A stretch of 43,448 nucleotides of DNA from Gemmatimonadota bacterium (GCA_003222035.1 QHUS01000070.1:1-43448); one strand, 5' to 3'; shown: positions 1 through 10,253, counted from the first letter of the stretch. The notes: generated by a model from the sequence alone, not told the origin. Numbers and translations: made by a program.

Positions 1-149
1 TGGTGCGGCGCGTGCGTGAAGACCTTCCCGGGGGCGGGAAGTTGCCCGAGCGCCCGCTCACCGCGGTGAACCTGAAGCACGTGAAGCTCGACGCGACGGT
101 GCAGGACGGCGACGAGGTGGCGCTGTTACCACCGATCGCCGGAGGGTGA
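1..149 (+). CDS. moaD: Molybdopterin synthase small subunit MoaD (3' end only)
   Basis: Only the C-terminal part is inside the window. The frame beginning at base 3 reads through to a TGA at 147-149 and ends in ALLPPIAGG. The terminal Gly-Gly on a ubiquitin-like fold is the hallmark of MoaD: its last glycine is adenylated and then thiocarboxylated, and it donates sulfur to precursor Z (cPMP) inside the MoaD-MoaE synthase. The preceding segment with an acidic GDEVALL stretch is typical of the last beta strands of the family. The stop overlaps a GTG start for moaE, and moaA follows, so this is a molybdenum cofactor operon. The start and the upstream part cannot be seen. Confidence 0.9.
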   Translation, partial: VRRVREDLPGGGKLPERPLTAVNLKHVKLDATVQDGDEVALLPPIAGG

Positions 150-610
150 CGGTTCCGGCCATGTATCTCACGCGCAGCCCCATCTCCCTGGACCGCCTCC
201 TCGCGGAGGTCGCTCATCCCGCCCTCGGGGGCACGTGTGTCTTCCTGGGCACGGTCCGTGATGGGCCCGAGGAGCACGGCGTGACGGCAATCGAGTACTC
301 GGCCTACGAGGACATGGTGGAAGCCGAGTTCGGCCGCCTCGCGGCGGACGCGCGCGGCCGCTGGCCCGACGCGCGAATCGCGGTGCGGCACCGCCTGGGA
401 ACGATCCCCGCTGGGGAGGCGAGCATCGCGATCGTCTCCGCGGCACCGCATCGGGCGCAGGCGTTCGACGCCTGCCGCTTCGTGATCGAAGAAGTGAAGC
501 GCCGCATTCCCGTCTGGAAGAAGGAGCTGCGAGTGGACGGCACGGAAGTCTGGGTCGACCCGTCCGGTCACCCCACGGTCCGACCGTCCGACAGTCCGAC
601 GCATGCTTGA
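146..610 (+). CDS. moaE: Molybdopterin synthase catalytic subunit MoaE
   Basis: MoaE is the large subunit of molybdopterin synthase. It binds precursor Z and uses the MoaD thiocarboxylate to build the dithiolene of molybdopterin in the cytoplasm. The 154-residue product has the normal family length. It carries the FLGTVRD motif near the N-terminus and the lysine-rich active-site segment RIPVWKKE near the C-terminus, where the two catalytic lysines lie. The start could be GTG 146, which overlaps the moaD stop (coupled translation), or ATG 161; the first five residues are not conserved, so ATG 161 is nearly as likely. The end overlaps moaA by eight bases. The last ~15 residues are a Pro/Ser-rich tail of no known role. 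Confidence 0.95.
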   Translation: MTVPAMYLTRSPISLDRLLAEVAHPALGGTCVFLGTVRDGPEEHGVTAIEYSAYEDMVEAEFGRLAADARGRWPDARIAVRHRLGTIPAGEASIAIVSAAPHRAQAFDACRFVIEEVKRRIPVWKKELRVDGTEVWVDPSGHPTVRPSDSPTHA

Positions 611-1619
611 CGCGCTGCAGCGTCCGCTCGGGAGTCTGCGCATCTCCGTCACGGACCGTTGCAACCTGCGGTGCCGCTACTGCATGCCGGAGGACGACTA
701 CGTGTGGCTGCCGCGCACGTCGATCCTCACGTTCGAAGAGATTGCGCGGCTGTCATCCGTGTTCGCGAGCCAGGGCGTGCGCAAGGTGCGGCTCACCGGC
801 GGCGAGCCGCTGTTGCGCCACGACCTCCCGACCCTCGTGGGGATGCTGGCGCGCGACGCTCGCATCGAGGATCTCTCCCTGACCACCAATGGCCTGCTGC
901 TCGCAAAGCAAGCGGCGGTGCTGCGTGCGGCGGGGCTCATGCGGGTGACCGTGAGCCTCGACACGCTGCGCCCCGAGCGGATGCTCGCGTTCGCGAAGAG
1001 TCAGCGGCACGCTGATGTGCTCGAGGGGATCGCGGCGGTTCGGGCGTCGGGGTTTGAGAAGCTGAAGCTCAACGCCGTGGTTATCCGCGGGTTCAACGAT
1101 GACGAGCTCGCCGACCTGATCGAGTTCGGCCGCCGGCACGACGCCGAGGTGCGCTTTATCGAGTATATGGACGTGGGCGGCGCGACACGCTGGTCCCGCG
1201 AGCAGGTCGTATCCCAGCAGGAGATGCTGGACACGCTCACGCGGCGTTACGGCGCTATCGAGCCGATTGCGGGCCATGGCGCCGCTCCGGCGGAGCGCTT
1301 CCGCCTTCCGGACGGGACAACGTTCGGGATCATCGCGTCCGTCACCGCGCCGTTCTGCCGCACCTGCGACCGCAGCCGCGTCACCGCGGACGGCACGTGG
1401 TTCCTGTGTCTCTACGCCGGGACGGGAGTCGATCTCCGCGAGCGCCTCCGCGGCGGGGCGACCGACGAGGAGCTGGCCGCGCTGATTCGGGATACGTGGC
1501 AGGGTCGGACCGATCGCGGGGCGGAGGAGCGGCTCGGCGTGGCCGATCGCGGCGCGCTCTACCGGATCGACTCGCTGCGCGCCGATCCCCACCGGGAGAT
1601 GCATACCCGCGGAGGGTGA
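603..1619 (+). CDS. moaA: GTP 3',8-cyclase MoaA (radical SAM)
   Basis: MoaA performs the first step of molybdenum cofactor synthesis, cyclising GTP to 3',8-cyclo-7,8-dihydro-GTP, which MoaC then converts to cPMP. The radical SAM cluster motif is visible as C20-x3-C24-x2-C27. A second [4Fe-4S] site near the C-terminus, where GTP binds, has the pattern C-x2-C-x13-C in the FCRTCDRSR region. The protein ends in Gly-Gly, which is conserved and functional in MoaA. At 338 residues it is of normal length. ATG 603 lies inside the moaE end, so the two are translationally coupled. moaC is not in the window. Confidence 0.97.
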   Translation: MLDALQRPLGSLRISVTDRCNLRCRYCMPEDDYVWLPRTSILTFEEIARLSSVFASQGVRKVRLTGGEPLLRHDLPTLVGMLARDARIEDLSLTTNGLLLAKQAAVLRAAGLMRVTVSLDTLRPERMLAFAKSQRHADVLEGIAAVRASGFEKLKLNAVVIRGFNDDELADLIEFGRRHDAEVRFIEYMDVGGATRWSREQVVSQQEMLDTLTRRYGAIEPIAGHGAAPAERFRLPDGTTFGIIASVTAPFCRTCDRSRVTADGTWFLCLYAGTGVDLRERLRGGATDEELAALIRDTWQGRTDRGAEERLGVADRGALYRIDSLRADPHREMHTRGG

Positions 1620-1629
1620 GATCGCAGGT

Positions 1630-1848
1630 GTGCAGTGCACTGTCCCTTCTAGCCTAGTGACCCTGGGCATGGCTCTACTGCCCATCTCTCTCAGTGCCCA
1701 AGCGGACAATCCCGACTCGCTTGTCCGCCTGCTCACCGCTCCGTCGCTTGCTGTGCGCGCGGATGCCGTGGTTCGCCTGAGCCTGATCCCCATGGCGCAG
1801 CTACCCGGCGTCCGCGCGGCCGGCGCTCATCTCATTGCTCGAGCGTGA
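1630..1848 (+). pseudogene. N-terminal fragment of a frameshifted secreted protein
   Basis: This 72-codon frame encodes a hydrophobic signal-like segment ending in SLSAQA, followed by the start of a HEAT-like helical region (SLVRLLTAPS, VRADAVVRLS). It then stops at 1846-1848. The neighbouring frame, read from about 1802, continues the same pattern naturally as LPASARPALISLLERE. The two frames join sensibly if one C of the CCC in CTACCCGG (about 1804-1806) is removed. I therefore read 1630-3151 as one gene with a one-base insertion, real or a sequencing error. The start is GTG 1630; GTG 1657 and ATG 1669 are alternatives. A GGAGGG at the end of moaA could serve as ribosome binding site. Confidence 0.6.
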
Positions 1849-3151
1849 AGCGACGGGCCAGGTGGCCTACCCCGATACCACCGCCGCTGGGGACGAAACG
1901 TGGGGCGAGTACATAATTGATCTCACGCGAACGGTGGTACGGTTCCACGATCCAACGTCTGTTCGGGGGCTGAGTCTGATCGGAATCCAGACGAGTCGGG
2001 CCGCGCAGGAGTTCGTGGCGGGGCTCGGATCGCAGAGCCTCGCGGCGCTCGACGAGGCATGGACGACGAAGCGAAGTGCTCGTCCCTCCGTGCTCGTCAC
2101 GCTCGGCCGCATGGTCGCGCAGCAGCAGATGAACGGTCTGAGCGAGTCGGACCGGCAAGGGGTGCTGAAGCGCATTTGGGCGGGGGTAGATTCTTTTCCG
2201 ATTGCACTAGCTACGGCGGCACGAGCGGCGAGCTTCTTTGTTCTCGTGCCGGTGCTCAGGCACATCGCTTCTTCCGATGGCGATCCGTCCGTAGGTGCAG
2301 CCGTCGGGCGAGCTGTTGCAGAGTTGCAAGCGAAATTGGACGCCATGCCGCCCGCGAGCGGGCTGAGCGACTGGCTGCGGGCGCTCTGCCTTAGTGCCCA
2401 AGGCACCCGGAGTATCGCCTGCACATCCCTGTCTGGCAGTCTGACCAGCGCCAGGGGGCAGATCACAGCCAACCAGCCCGGCCCGGCGCGCGACACGCTG
2501 ACGGCGTTCGCCGCCCAGGTGGACGCCGGCTTCCAACAGGGTGTGTGGAGTGACGGCGAGCATCGCCTGCTCGCTGCCAACGCGCGCTACCTCGGGTTCC
2601 GGCTCGGCCCGGCCATCTTCCTTCACGGGAGCGGCGGCACCGCCAACCCACCGACGCTCGCCCTGTCCACCCTCGCCCCCGCGGGAACCACCGCGAAATA
2701 TCAGGACTCGCCCGCCCTCGCGTTCGCGAGCGGCAACCCCTGGCTCGCCGTGGGCACCTGGACGAGTCCTCGGGGGCTGGGGAGCGGCACGCTGAGCGCC
2801 CTCGGCGCCGCACAAGTGTGGCTTGGCCTGAAGAACAGCGACGACATCGGAACGAACTTCGACCTACGCGTCGAGGCGTACAAGAACGGGACCCTGGTGA
2901 CAGCAGGCCAGACCCTGTGTATTCAGGGCATTACTCGAAACGCCGACCTCGCCAAAGCAGTGACCGTCGCGTTTCCCGCCCTTACGGCTACGACGTTCGA
3001 CGGCGTGACCGATGTTCTCTCTCTCAAGGTGCTGACCCGCATCGGGACCACCGCCGGCGGGGCGGCGTGCGGCGGGCACAGCACCGCGGTCGGTCTGCGG
3101 CTGTATTTCGATGCCGTAAGCCGCAACGCCCAGTTCGCCGCGACGTTTTGA
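1835..3151 (+). CDS. Secreted hypothetical protein (main part, continues the 1630 fragment)
   Basis: I do not recognise a named family. The frame starts formally at TTG 1835 but probably continues the signal-bearing fragment that starts at 1630, after a one-base frameshift. The first ~250 residues are helical and HEAT/TPR-like with Ala/Leu-rich pairs. The last ~180 residues look like an extracellular beta domain: it has NSDDIGTNFDLRVEAY, a possible disulfide pair (cysteines in LCIQGI and ACGGHS), and ends in GLRLYFDAVSRNAQF. Such domains occur on secreted proteins of environmental bacteria, but I cannot assign a ligand. The stop overlaps the TTG start of the next gene, which also encodes an exported protein, so the two may act together. 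Frames upstream of 1787 carry TGA stops, which places the shift between 1787 and 1848. Confidence 0.65.
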   Translation: MLEREATGQVAYPDTTAAGDETWGEYIIDLTRTVVRFHDPTSVRGLSLIGIQTSRAAQEFVAGLGSQSLAALDEAWTTKRSARPSVLVTLGRMVAQQQMNGLSESDRQGVLKRIWAGVDSFPIALATAARAASFFVLVPVLRHIASSDGDPSVGAAVGRAVAELQAKLDAMPPASGLSDWLRALCLSAQGTRSIACTSLSGSLTSARGQITANQPGPARDTLTAFAAQVDAGFQQGVWSDGEHRLLAANARYLGFRLGPAIFLHGSGGTANPPTLALSTLAPAGTTAKYQDSPALAFASGNPWLAVGTWTSPRGLGSGTLSALGAAQVWLGLKNSDDIGTNFDLRVEAYKNGTLVTAGQTLCIQGITRNADLAKAVTVAFPALTATTFDGVTDVLSLKVLTRIGTTAGGAACGGHSTAVGLRLYFDAVSRNAQFAATF

Positions 3152-4155
3152 CCGAGAGCCTCCAAGGTCGCATTCGGCGCGCCTTCACCTTCAGCGCTGT
3201 AGCCATCTCGCTTACGTGCGCACGCGGTGACCAGCAAAAGCCACGGGAGGAGACACCCGACTCGGCGGCGGGCTCCGCAACGGCAGTGGCGTCTGACACA
3301 GCCCCGGACGAGACCAACCGACCTGATTCCGCCGTGCTGGCGAGGCGACGGGCTGAAATGGACGGTCGCCTACGCGACATCCGAGCGCTCGTCGCCATGG
3401 CGGGCGTGGATTCTAGTCACGCAGCGCCATTTCTCGCACAGCTAGACCGCCTGGCCGTGGAAGCGTACGCAGACCGGACTCCCCCGAAAGAAGCGGACAT
3501 GACCTTCGTGTCCGCCCTCGAGCAATGGATCGCTGCGGCCCACCCGCTGCCAGACGGCCAACGGGCGGCATCGCTCCTCGCGGCCGATCAACTGCTCGAG
3601 GGAGGACTAGGCCATTTCGGAATCGCCGCGCACTCGCCGAGCGCCGACTCCGCCCAGAAACGACTCGCCGCTCTTGGCGCCGAGATCTTCTACAACGATG
3701 CCGACGCCGACTGGCTGTACACACACACCTGGCTAGTTGAAGCGGCTCGCATCGACAAGGGCGCCGTCGGCACCAGGGCCCTCGTGTGGAAGCTCCAGCA
3801 CTGGTGCGACGTCGCACCCGGTGGCGGCGACCATACTGACGAAGCCGTCGCTGACGCCCGTGATCTCCTCAACCGGGATGTGAACCCGGAGACGCGCGCG
3901 CTCGCACACTTTCTCATCGGGGACGCCCAGCTCGATATCATCCTCCTCGCCCACGGTACAGATCTGTTCACCGATTCGACCCTATATCGTGGCCGGGAGG
4001 CGGAAGCCCGCCGCATGGCCGTCCAGGAGTATCACACCGGCCTCGCGATCGACAGCGTATCGGCGGCCGCTCGGGCAAGGAGCCAATATCTGCGGGAACT
4101 CCTGGCGGGCGGCACCCCCGAAGTCCCCGGGTTCGTGTGCTGGCGGACCGAATAG
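3148..4155 (+). CDS. Putative lipoprotein of unknown function
   Basis: The chosen start is TTG 3148, overlapping the preceding stop as TTGA. It gives a 335-residue product with arginines R8, R10 and R11, a hydrophobic stretch at 12-23 and a cysteine at 24 (SLTC), followed by a Pro/Glu/Ser/Thr-rich linker to about residue 60. This resembles a lipoprotein signal, although Thr before the cysteine is not the consensus. The rest is soluble and helical, with TPR-like Ala-rich pairs towards the C-terminus (LIGDAQLD, YHTGLAIDS). The same frame is open further upstream but only as the shadow of the preceding gene. No family is recognised; its pairing with the secreted protein before it is the only functional hint. 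Confidence 0.6.
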   Translation: MTESLQGRIRRAFTFSAVAISLTCARGDQQKPREETPDSAAGSATAVASDTAPDETNRPDSAVLARRRAEMDGRLRDIRALVAMAGVDSSHAAPFLAQLDRLAVEAYADRTPPKEADMTFVSALEQWIAAAHPLPDGQRAASLLAADQLLEGGLGHFGIAAHSPSADSAQKRLAALGAEIFYNDADADWLYTHTWLVEAARIDKGAVGTRALVWKLQHWCDVAPGGGDHTDEAVADARDLLNRDVNPETRALAHFLIGDAQLDIILLAHGTDLFTDSTLYRGREAEARRMAVQEYHTGLAIDSVSAAARARSQYLRELLAGGTPEVPGFVCWRTE

Positions 4156-4248
4156 GACCTTCGCCGATCGCTCACCAGGCCCTTCGTTCGCACTCCCCCG
4201 GTCTGTAACTTTCTACCGCTTCGTACCGAGACCCGAACCAGTCGCCCG

Positions 4249-5174
4249 ATGCTCAACAAAATCACCGTGGTGGGCGCCGGCAACGTGGGCGCCACCGCCG
4301 CGCAGCGCCTCGCCGAGAAAGAGCTGGCGCGCACCGTCGTCCTCGTTGACGTCATCGAGGGCGTGCCCCAGGGCAAGGCCCTCGACCAGTGGCAGTCGGC
4401 CCCGATCGAGGGGTTCGACACCCGGGTGATCGGCGCCAATGAGTACGGGCCCGCGGCGGGCAGCGATCTCGTGGTCGTCACCGCGGGCATCGCACGCAAG
4501 CCCGGCATGAGCCGGGACGACCTGGTCCGCACCAACGCCGACATCGTGAAGCAGGTCTCGCTCGAGATCAAGCGCCATTGCCCCGACGCGATCGTCCTGG
4601 TCGTCTCGAACCCGCTGGACGTGATGTGCTGGGTCACGAAGCAGGTCACAGGCTTCCCGCGCGAGCGGGTGCTCGGCATGGCTGGCGTGCTCGACACCGC
4701 ACGGTATCGGGCGTTCCTGGCGGAGGCGCTCGACGTATCGGTCGAAGACATCCAGGCCATGGTGCTCGGCGGCCACGGCGATACGATGGTGCCCTTGATC
4801 TCCTACACGACCGTCAGTGGGATTCCCGTGACGCAGCTCCTCGGCAAGCCGACGCTCGACAAGATCGTGGAGCGGACCCGCAACGGTGGCGCCGAGATCG
4901 TTGCGTTCCTCAAGTCAGGCTCGGCGTACTACGCGCCCTCGGCCGCCGTGGTCCAGATGGCCGAGGCCATCGTGCGCGACAAGCAGCGCGTGCTGCCGTG
5001 CGCCGCCTGGCTGCAAGGGGAATACGGCCTGTCGGGGATGTACTGCGGCGTGCCGTGCAAGCTGGGACGCAAGGGGCTCGAGAAGATCGTGGAGGTGAAG
5101 CTGTCGGCAGACGAACAGGCGGCGCTCACGAAATCCGCCGAGGCCGTGAAGGAGACGATGGCGGCGGTCCGGCT

Positions 5175-5178
<4 letters not shown>
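4249..5178 (+). CDS. mdh: Malate dehydrogenase (LDH-like, NAD-dependent)
   Basis: Mdh interconverts malate and oxaloacetate with NAD in the TCA cycle. The 309-residue protein has the Rossmann motif GAGNVG at 9-14 and an aspartate (D34) at the end of beta-2 that favours NAD over NADP. Substrate-binding arginines R83 and R89 lie in [10 protein letters not shown], where an arginine in the mobile loop marks malate rather than lactate specificity. N121, R152 and the catalytic H176 in [10 protein letters not shown] are present. It belongs to the LDH-like group (type III MDH) common outside Proteobacteria. It stands alone on the plus strand after a 93-base gap with no clear promoter and converges on sdhB; their stop codons overlap by three bases. 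Confidence 0.97.
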
Positions 5179-5917
<739 letters not shown>

Positions 5918-5918
<1 letters not shown>

Positions 5919-7837
5919 CACTTGTAGCTCCGCTGTGACAGGTGGACCGTCTCGAACGCGAGGGGCTCCGTGTGAAGCACCGGCGCCTTCCCGACACCGG
6001 TGAACTCCCACGCCGCGACGTAAGCGAACCGCGCATCGTCGCGTTTGGCCTCGCCCTCCGGCGTCTGGTACTCCTCCCGGAAATGGCAGCCGCACGACTC
6101 TTCGCGGTGCAACGCGTCGCGGCACATTAGCTCGGCGAACTCGAAGAAGTCCGCCACCCGCCCGGCGTGTTCGAGCGACTGGTTCAGCTCCGCTCCCTTC
6201 CCTCCGACGTAGACGTTCCGCCAGAAGTCCTCGCGCAGCGCGCCGATCCGCTCGATTGCCGCCGTCAGTCCCGCGCCGCTCCGCGACATCCCGCATTTGT
6301 CCCACATCAGCCGCCCGAGCTCCCGGTGGAACGCATCCACGGTCTTGCGGCCGCTCGCGTCCAGCAGCCGGCGCACCTGCGCGGCCACCTCCGCCTGCGC
6401 CTGCCGGAACGCGGCATGCTCAGGTCCGACCTTCGCGAGCTTAGCCTGTGCCAGGTAATCCCCGATGGTGTTGGGCAGGACGAAGTAGCCGTCGGCCAGC
6501 CCCTGCATGAGCGCGCTCGCACCCAGCCGGTTCGCTCCATGGTCGGAGAAGTTGGCTTCGCCAATGGCGTACAACCCGTCGACCGTCGTCATCAGGTTGT
6601 AGTCCACCCACAGCCCGCCCATGGTGTAGTGCGGGGCGGGATAGATCCGCATGGGAACATCGAACGGATTCTCGGCGGTGATCCGCTCGTACATCTCGAA
6701 CAGATTGCCATAGCGCTCGGCGATCACGGGGCGGCCGAGCCGCGCGATGGCGTCGCGGAAGTCGAGGTAGACCCCCTGGCCACCGGGACCCACCCCACGT
6801 CCCTCGTCGCACACCTGCTTGGCGCGCCGCGACGCGAGGTCGCGCGGCGCCAGGTTCCCGTAGCTCGGGTAGAGCCGCTCGAGATAGTAATCGCGCTCGT
6901 CCTCGGGAATCTGGTTCGGCGGTCGCGTGTCCCCTTTCTTTTTGGGCACCCAGATGCGGCCGTCGTTGCGGAGCGACTCGCTCATCAGCGTGAGCTTGGA
7001 CTGGTGCTCGCCGGTTTGCGGGATGCAGGTCGGGTGGATCTGGGTGAAGCAGGGGTTCGCGAACAAGGCGCCACGCCGATGCGCGCGCCAAATCGCGGTG
7101 ACATTGCACCCCTTCGCGTTCGTCGACAGATAATAGACGTTCGAGTACCCACCGGTCGCGAGGACCACCGCGTCCCCGGTGTGGGCGCTCACCGCGCCGT
7201 GGACCAGGTCCCGCACGATGATCCCGCGTGCCTGGCCGTCGATGACGACCAGGTCGAGCATCTCCGAACGGGGGTACATCCTCACGTTGCGGGCGCCGAT
7301 CTGGCGCGACAGGGCCTGATAGGCGCCCAGCAGGAGCTGCTGCCCGGTCTGGCCCCGGGCGTAGAACGTGCGGGACACCTGGACGCCGCCGAACGAGCGG
7401 TTGGCGAGCACGCCGCCGTACTCGCGCGCGAATGGGACGCCCTGCGCGGTACACTGGTCGATGATGCGCGCGCTCACCTCCGCCAAGCGGTACACGTTGG
7501 CCTCGCGCGAGCGAAAGTCCCCGCCCTTGACGGTGTCGTAGAATAGCCGAAACACCGAATCGCCGTCGTTCTGGTAGTTCTTGGCGGCGTTGATCCCGCC
7601 CTGTGCCGCAATCGAGTGGGCCCGCCGCGGCGAGTCCTGGAAACAGAAGCACGACACGTCGTAGCCGAGCTCGGCGAGCGACGCGGCGGCCGAGGCGCCC
7701 GCGAGCCCCGAGCCGACCACGAGGATGTGATGCTTCAGCTTGTTCGTCGGGTTGACGAGCCTGATCTCGGAGCGGTGCCGCTCCCACTTCGCGGCGAGCG
7801 GCCCCTCCGGAATCCTGGAGCGCAGCTCCACGGTCAC
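5918..7837 (-). CDS. sdhA: Succinate dehydrogenase flavoprotein subunit SdhA
   Basis: SdhA oxidises succinate to fumarate on covalently bound FAD. The 639-residue protein has the FAD-binding motif [12 protein letters not shown] at about 40-51 and the flavin-linking histidine H74 in [10 protein letters not shown]. It belongs to the long type (about 640 residues) that pairs with a single five-helix SdhC, as in Bacteroidota and Bacillus-like enzymes. The C-terminus is rich in Cys/His ([10 protein letters not shown]) as is usual in this group. The start is GTG 7837, overlapping the sdhC stop; a second GTG two codons on is possible. The order sdhC-sdhA-sdhB with overlapping junctions indicates one transcript. 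Confidence 0.96.
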
Positions 7838-8541
7838 TGGAGCATGCCGGCGAGCACCGCCAGCGGAATGGAGATGTAAAGGCCCGCGATCACCACGGCG
7901 ACGGCTGCGGCAGCGCCGCGGCGCCAGCCGCCGGTCGGGGGCCGGTTGAGCCCCAGGGTCTGAAGCGCGCTCCACGTCCCGTGATACAGGTGCAGGCCGA
8001 GTACGACCATCGCCGCAATGTACGCGGCCGCGACGGGCCACACGCTCAGGCTGGCCACCACGTTGTGGTACACGTCCCCCGGGACGAAGCTCGGGTTCAG
8101 GCGACCGAACGTGAAATCGAGCAGGTGATAAACGACGTACAGGAAGATGAGCAGGCCGCCCCAGCGCATCGTCTGGGCAGCGTACGTCGTCTCGATGGTC
8201 TCGAGCTGTCGATACGCCACGGGGCGGGCGTGCCAGCTGGCCCGCGCCGTGGTGATCGCCGCCCAGATGTGGGCGATGACGGCCACCAGCAGCACGATTC
8301 GCACGATCCAGAGGAGCCACCCGCGCCCGAAGAACGGCGCGCCCACCGTGCGCAGCCCATCCGCGTAGGCGTTGAACGCCTCGGGTCCCTCGAAGATCTT
8401 CAGGTTGCCGAGCAGGTGGCCGACCACGAACAGAAACAGGATCGCGCCCGTCACGGCCATGATGGCCTTCTGGCCGATGAGGGACCCGGTGACGCCCGGG
8501 GACGAGGACCGGGGAACCACGGTGGTCGGTGGGCTTGTCAT
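7834..8541 (-). CDS. sdhC: Succinate dehydrogenase cytochrome b558 subunit SdhC
   Basis: This is the single membrane anchor of a type B succinate:quinone oxidoreductase. The 235-residue protein has five membrane helices at roughly 24-44, 76-97, 126-146, 165-186 and 210-233. Histidines H42 (GHLLGN), H91 (AHIWAA), H139 (YHLLDF) and H184 (LHLYHG) sit where the axial ligands of two hemes b are found in this family. Two hemes and one large anchor are typical of enzymes that reduce menaquinone. ATG 8541 is chosen because the conserved region starts soon after; the frame is open further upstream but without conservation. It is divergent from ndh across only 59 bases. Confidence 0.93.
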   Translation of the reverse strand: MTSPPTTVVPRSSSPGVTGSLIGQKAIMAVTGAILFLFVVGHLLGNLKIFEGPEAFNAYADGLRTVGAPFFGRGWLLWIVRIVLLVAVIAHIWAAITTARASWHARPVAYRQLETIETTYAAQTMRWGGLLIFLYVVYHLLDFTFGRLNPSFVPGDVYHNVVASLSVWPVAAAYIAAMVVLGLHLYHGTWSALQTLGLNRPPTGGWRRGAAAAVAVVIAGLYISIPLAVLAGMLQ

Positions 8542-8600
8542 GGAACGGTCGGATGATATCGCCGTGACTATCTTTCTGGTAGGAGGCCAGAGCACGCACG
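8542..8600. promoter_or_regulatory. Short divergent promoter region between sdhC and ndh
   Basis: Fifty-nine bases separate the two divergent starts, so both promoters must be here or reach into the genes. On the minus strand a TATCAT (-10-like, 8558-8553) would start transcription only a few bases before the sdhC ATG. On the plus strand TATCTT (8569-8574) could serve ndh. Neither has a convincing -35 box. An AGGAGG at 8581-8586 is a strong but rather distant (14-base) ribosome binding site for the ndh ATG at 8601. Shared control of succinate and NADH oxidation is an inference. Confidence 0.35.
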
Positions 8601-9929
8601 ATGAGCGAAACCACTGCCGCTGCCCGCCCCACCCCCACCCCCGGCCTCCGCAGCCGGGCGGACCCTGTTCAGGTGCCGGCCGAGGGCACGGCCCGACCGC
8701 GCGTCGTCATCATCGGAGCCGGATTCGGCGGGTTGCGCGCGGCGCGCGCACTGCGTAAGGCGCCTGTCGACGTGGTGCTGGTGGACCGCCACAACTACCA
8801 TCTGTTCCAACCGCTGCTCTACCAGGTCGCCACCGCGGGGCTCGAGCCCGAGCAGATCGCCCGCCCGGTCCGCGCCATTTTGCGACGCCAGTCCAACGCC
8901 GAGTTCCGCATGACCGAGGTCACCGGCCTCGAGCCGGCCGCGAATCGCATCGTGACGACCGACGGTCCGATCCCGTACGACTACCTGATCCTCGCTGTCG
9001 GGGGTGAGACGAACTATTTCGGCCTCGAAGGCGTGCCGCAGCACGGCTTCGGCCTCAAGGACATCCCCGAGGCGATCCGTATCCGGAACCACGTGCTGCA
9101 CGCCTTCGAGCGCGCCATGCTGGAGCCCGATCCGGAGCAGCGCCGCGCGGAGCTGACCTTCATCGTGGTCGGGGGCGGCCCCACGGGGGTCGAGATGGCC
9201 GGTGCGCTCTCCGAGCTGATCCGCCTGGTGCTGGTAAAGGACTACCCGCGTCTCAACTTCAAGGACGTGCGAGTGCTGCTGCTCGAGGCCACGGATCGGC
9301 TGCTCGCCCCCATGCCGAGCCGGTTGCGTGAGGCCGCCGCGGAAACGCTGTGGCGCAAGCACGTGGAGACGCGGTTCGGTGCCACGGTCGCCGACTACGA
9401 CGGCGCTCGGGTGCGCCTGAAGAGCGGCGAAGTGATCCCCGCGCGAACGCTCATCTGGGCCGCGGGCGTGAAGGCGGTCTCGCTCACCGGCCGGCTCGGT
9501 CTGGCAACCGCCCAGCAGGGCCGCGTGCGCGTCACGCCGGCGCTCGAGGTCCCGGAGCATCCCAACATCTATGTCATCGGTGATGCGGCGTACCTCGAGG
9601 TGAACGGAGCCCCGCTGCCTATGATGGCGCCCGTGGCGATTCAGATGGCCGAAACCGCTGCCGCGAATATTCGGCGCCGCATTGCGGGAGCGACGCCGGT
9701 GGCGTTCGTGTACCGGGACCCTGGATCCCTTGCGACGATCGGCCGGAACGCCGCGGTCGCCTACATCCGGGGCATCGGCTTCACGGGGTTCCCCGCGTGG
9801 GTGGTCTGGCTGGTGGTGCACATCATTCAGCTCATCGGATTTCGCAACAAGCTGTTCGTGCTGCTGAACTGGGCGTGGGACTATTTCTTCTACGAGCGGG
9901 CGGCCCGGCTGATCACCACGATGGATTGA
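8601..9929 (+). CDS. ndh: Type II NADH:quinone oxidoreductase (NDH-2)
   Basis: NDH-2 is a single-subunit, FAD-containing enzyme that oxidises NADH and reduces quinone at the membrane without pumping protons. The 442-residue protein has two dinucleotide-binding motifs: [11 protein letters not shown] near residue 37 for FAD and [13 protein letters not shown] near 190 for NADH. It also has the YVIGDAA motif near 328, which contacts FAD. The C-terminal ~60 residues are aromatic and hydrophobic ([19 protein letters not shown]) and form the membrane anchor expected of this family. The first ~35 residues are a Pro/Thr-rich extension. It gives the cell a non-pumping route beside the complex I encoded from 15337. 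It ends immediately beside the stop of the convergent zinc-ribbon gene. Confidence 0.95.
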   Translation: MSETTAAARPTPTPGLRSRADPVQVPAEGTARPRVVIIGAGFGGLRAARALRKAPVDVVLVDRHNYHLFQPLLYQVATAGLEPEQIARPVRAILRRQSNAEFRMTEVTGLEPAANRIVTTDGPIPYDYLILAVGGETNYFGLEGVPQHGFGLKDIPEAIRIRNHVLHAFERAMLEPDPEQRRAELTFIVVGGGPTGVEMAGALSELIRLVLVKDYPRLNFKDVRVLLLEATDRLLAPMPSRLREAAAETLWRKHVETRFGATVADYDGARVRLKSGEVIPARTLIWAAGVKAVSLTGRLGLATAQQGRVRVTPALEVPEHPNIYVIGDAAYLEVNGAPLPMMAPVAIQMAETAAANIRRRIAGATPVAFVYRDPGSLATIGRNAAVAYIRGIGFTGFPAWVVWLVVHIIQLIGFRNKLFVLLNWAWDYFFYERAARLITTMD

Positions 9930-10217
9930 TCAACGAAGGGTCGGGCGCGGCGCGAACCGCGGGGAAGGTGTCCGGCGTCGCGTCGGCACCGCCCGCGGCG
10001 GCGGCGGGCGCCGCACGATGCCGTCCCAACCGCACTCGATGCACCAGCGGCGTTGCAGTGCCGGGAGCAGGCGGTCGAAGAAACGGTTCCGCAGCGCGAC
10101 CATCTCGATGCCGCAGTGCGGGCACAGGGAACCCCGCGGGAGCAGCAGGTAAGCGACTGCCAGGACGATCGCGACGCGCATCAGCACGGTCGCGAGCAAC
10201 ACCACCACGACCAGCAT
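9930..10217 (-). CDS. Small membrane zinc-ribbon protein, unknown function
   Basis: This 95-residue product has one N-terminal membrane helix (about 2-26). A compact zinc-ribbon follows with C32-x2-C35 (CPHC) and C59-x2-C62 (CIEC) flanking a basic, amphipathic stretch, and the tail is Arg/Pro-rich. The paired CxxC motifs and a proper ATG make a real gene likely, though no family name comes to mind. It lies downstream of the histidine kinase on the same strand with a 36-base gap that holds a GC-rich hairpin, and it converges on ndh with no intergenic base. A role as a metal- or redox-responsive membrane peptide is possible but unsupported beyond the motifs. Confidence 0.7.
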   Translation of the reverse strand: MLVVVVLLATVLMRVAIVLAVAYLLLPRGSLCPHCGIEMVALRNRFFDRLLPALQRRWCIECGWDGIVRRPPPPRAVPTRRRTPSPRFAPRPTLR

Positions 10218-10230
10218 GCTGCATGATAGC

Positions 10231-10246
10231 GCCCGGCCGCCCGGGC
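10231..10246 (-). other. GC-rich hairpin between the kinase and zinc-ribbon genes
   Basis: The sequence GCCCGG-CCGC-CCGGGC forms a perfect six-pair stem with a four-base loop. It lies after the kinase stop (10254) and before the zinc-ribbon ATG (10217) on the minus strand. No T run follows, so it is not a clear intrinsic terminator; it could slow transcription or shape the leader of the small gene. Confidence 0.35.
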
Positions 10247-10253
10247 TGCCACT

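Noticed and set aside
753..1793. Antisense frame of 346 codons over moaA
   Set aside because: Shadow of moaA, whose cluster motifs are all in the plus frame.
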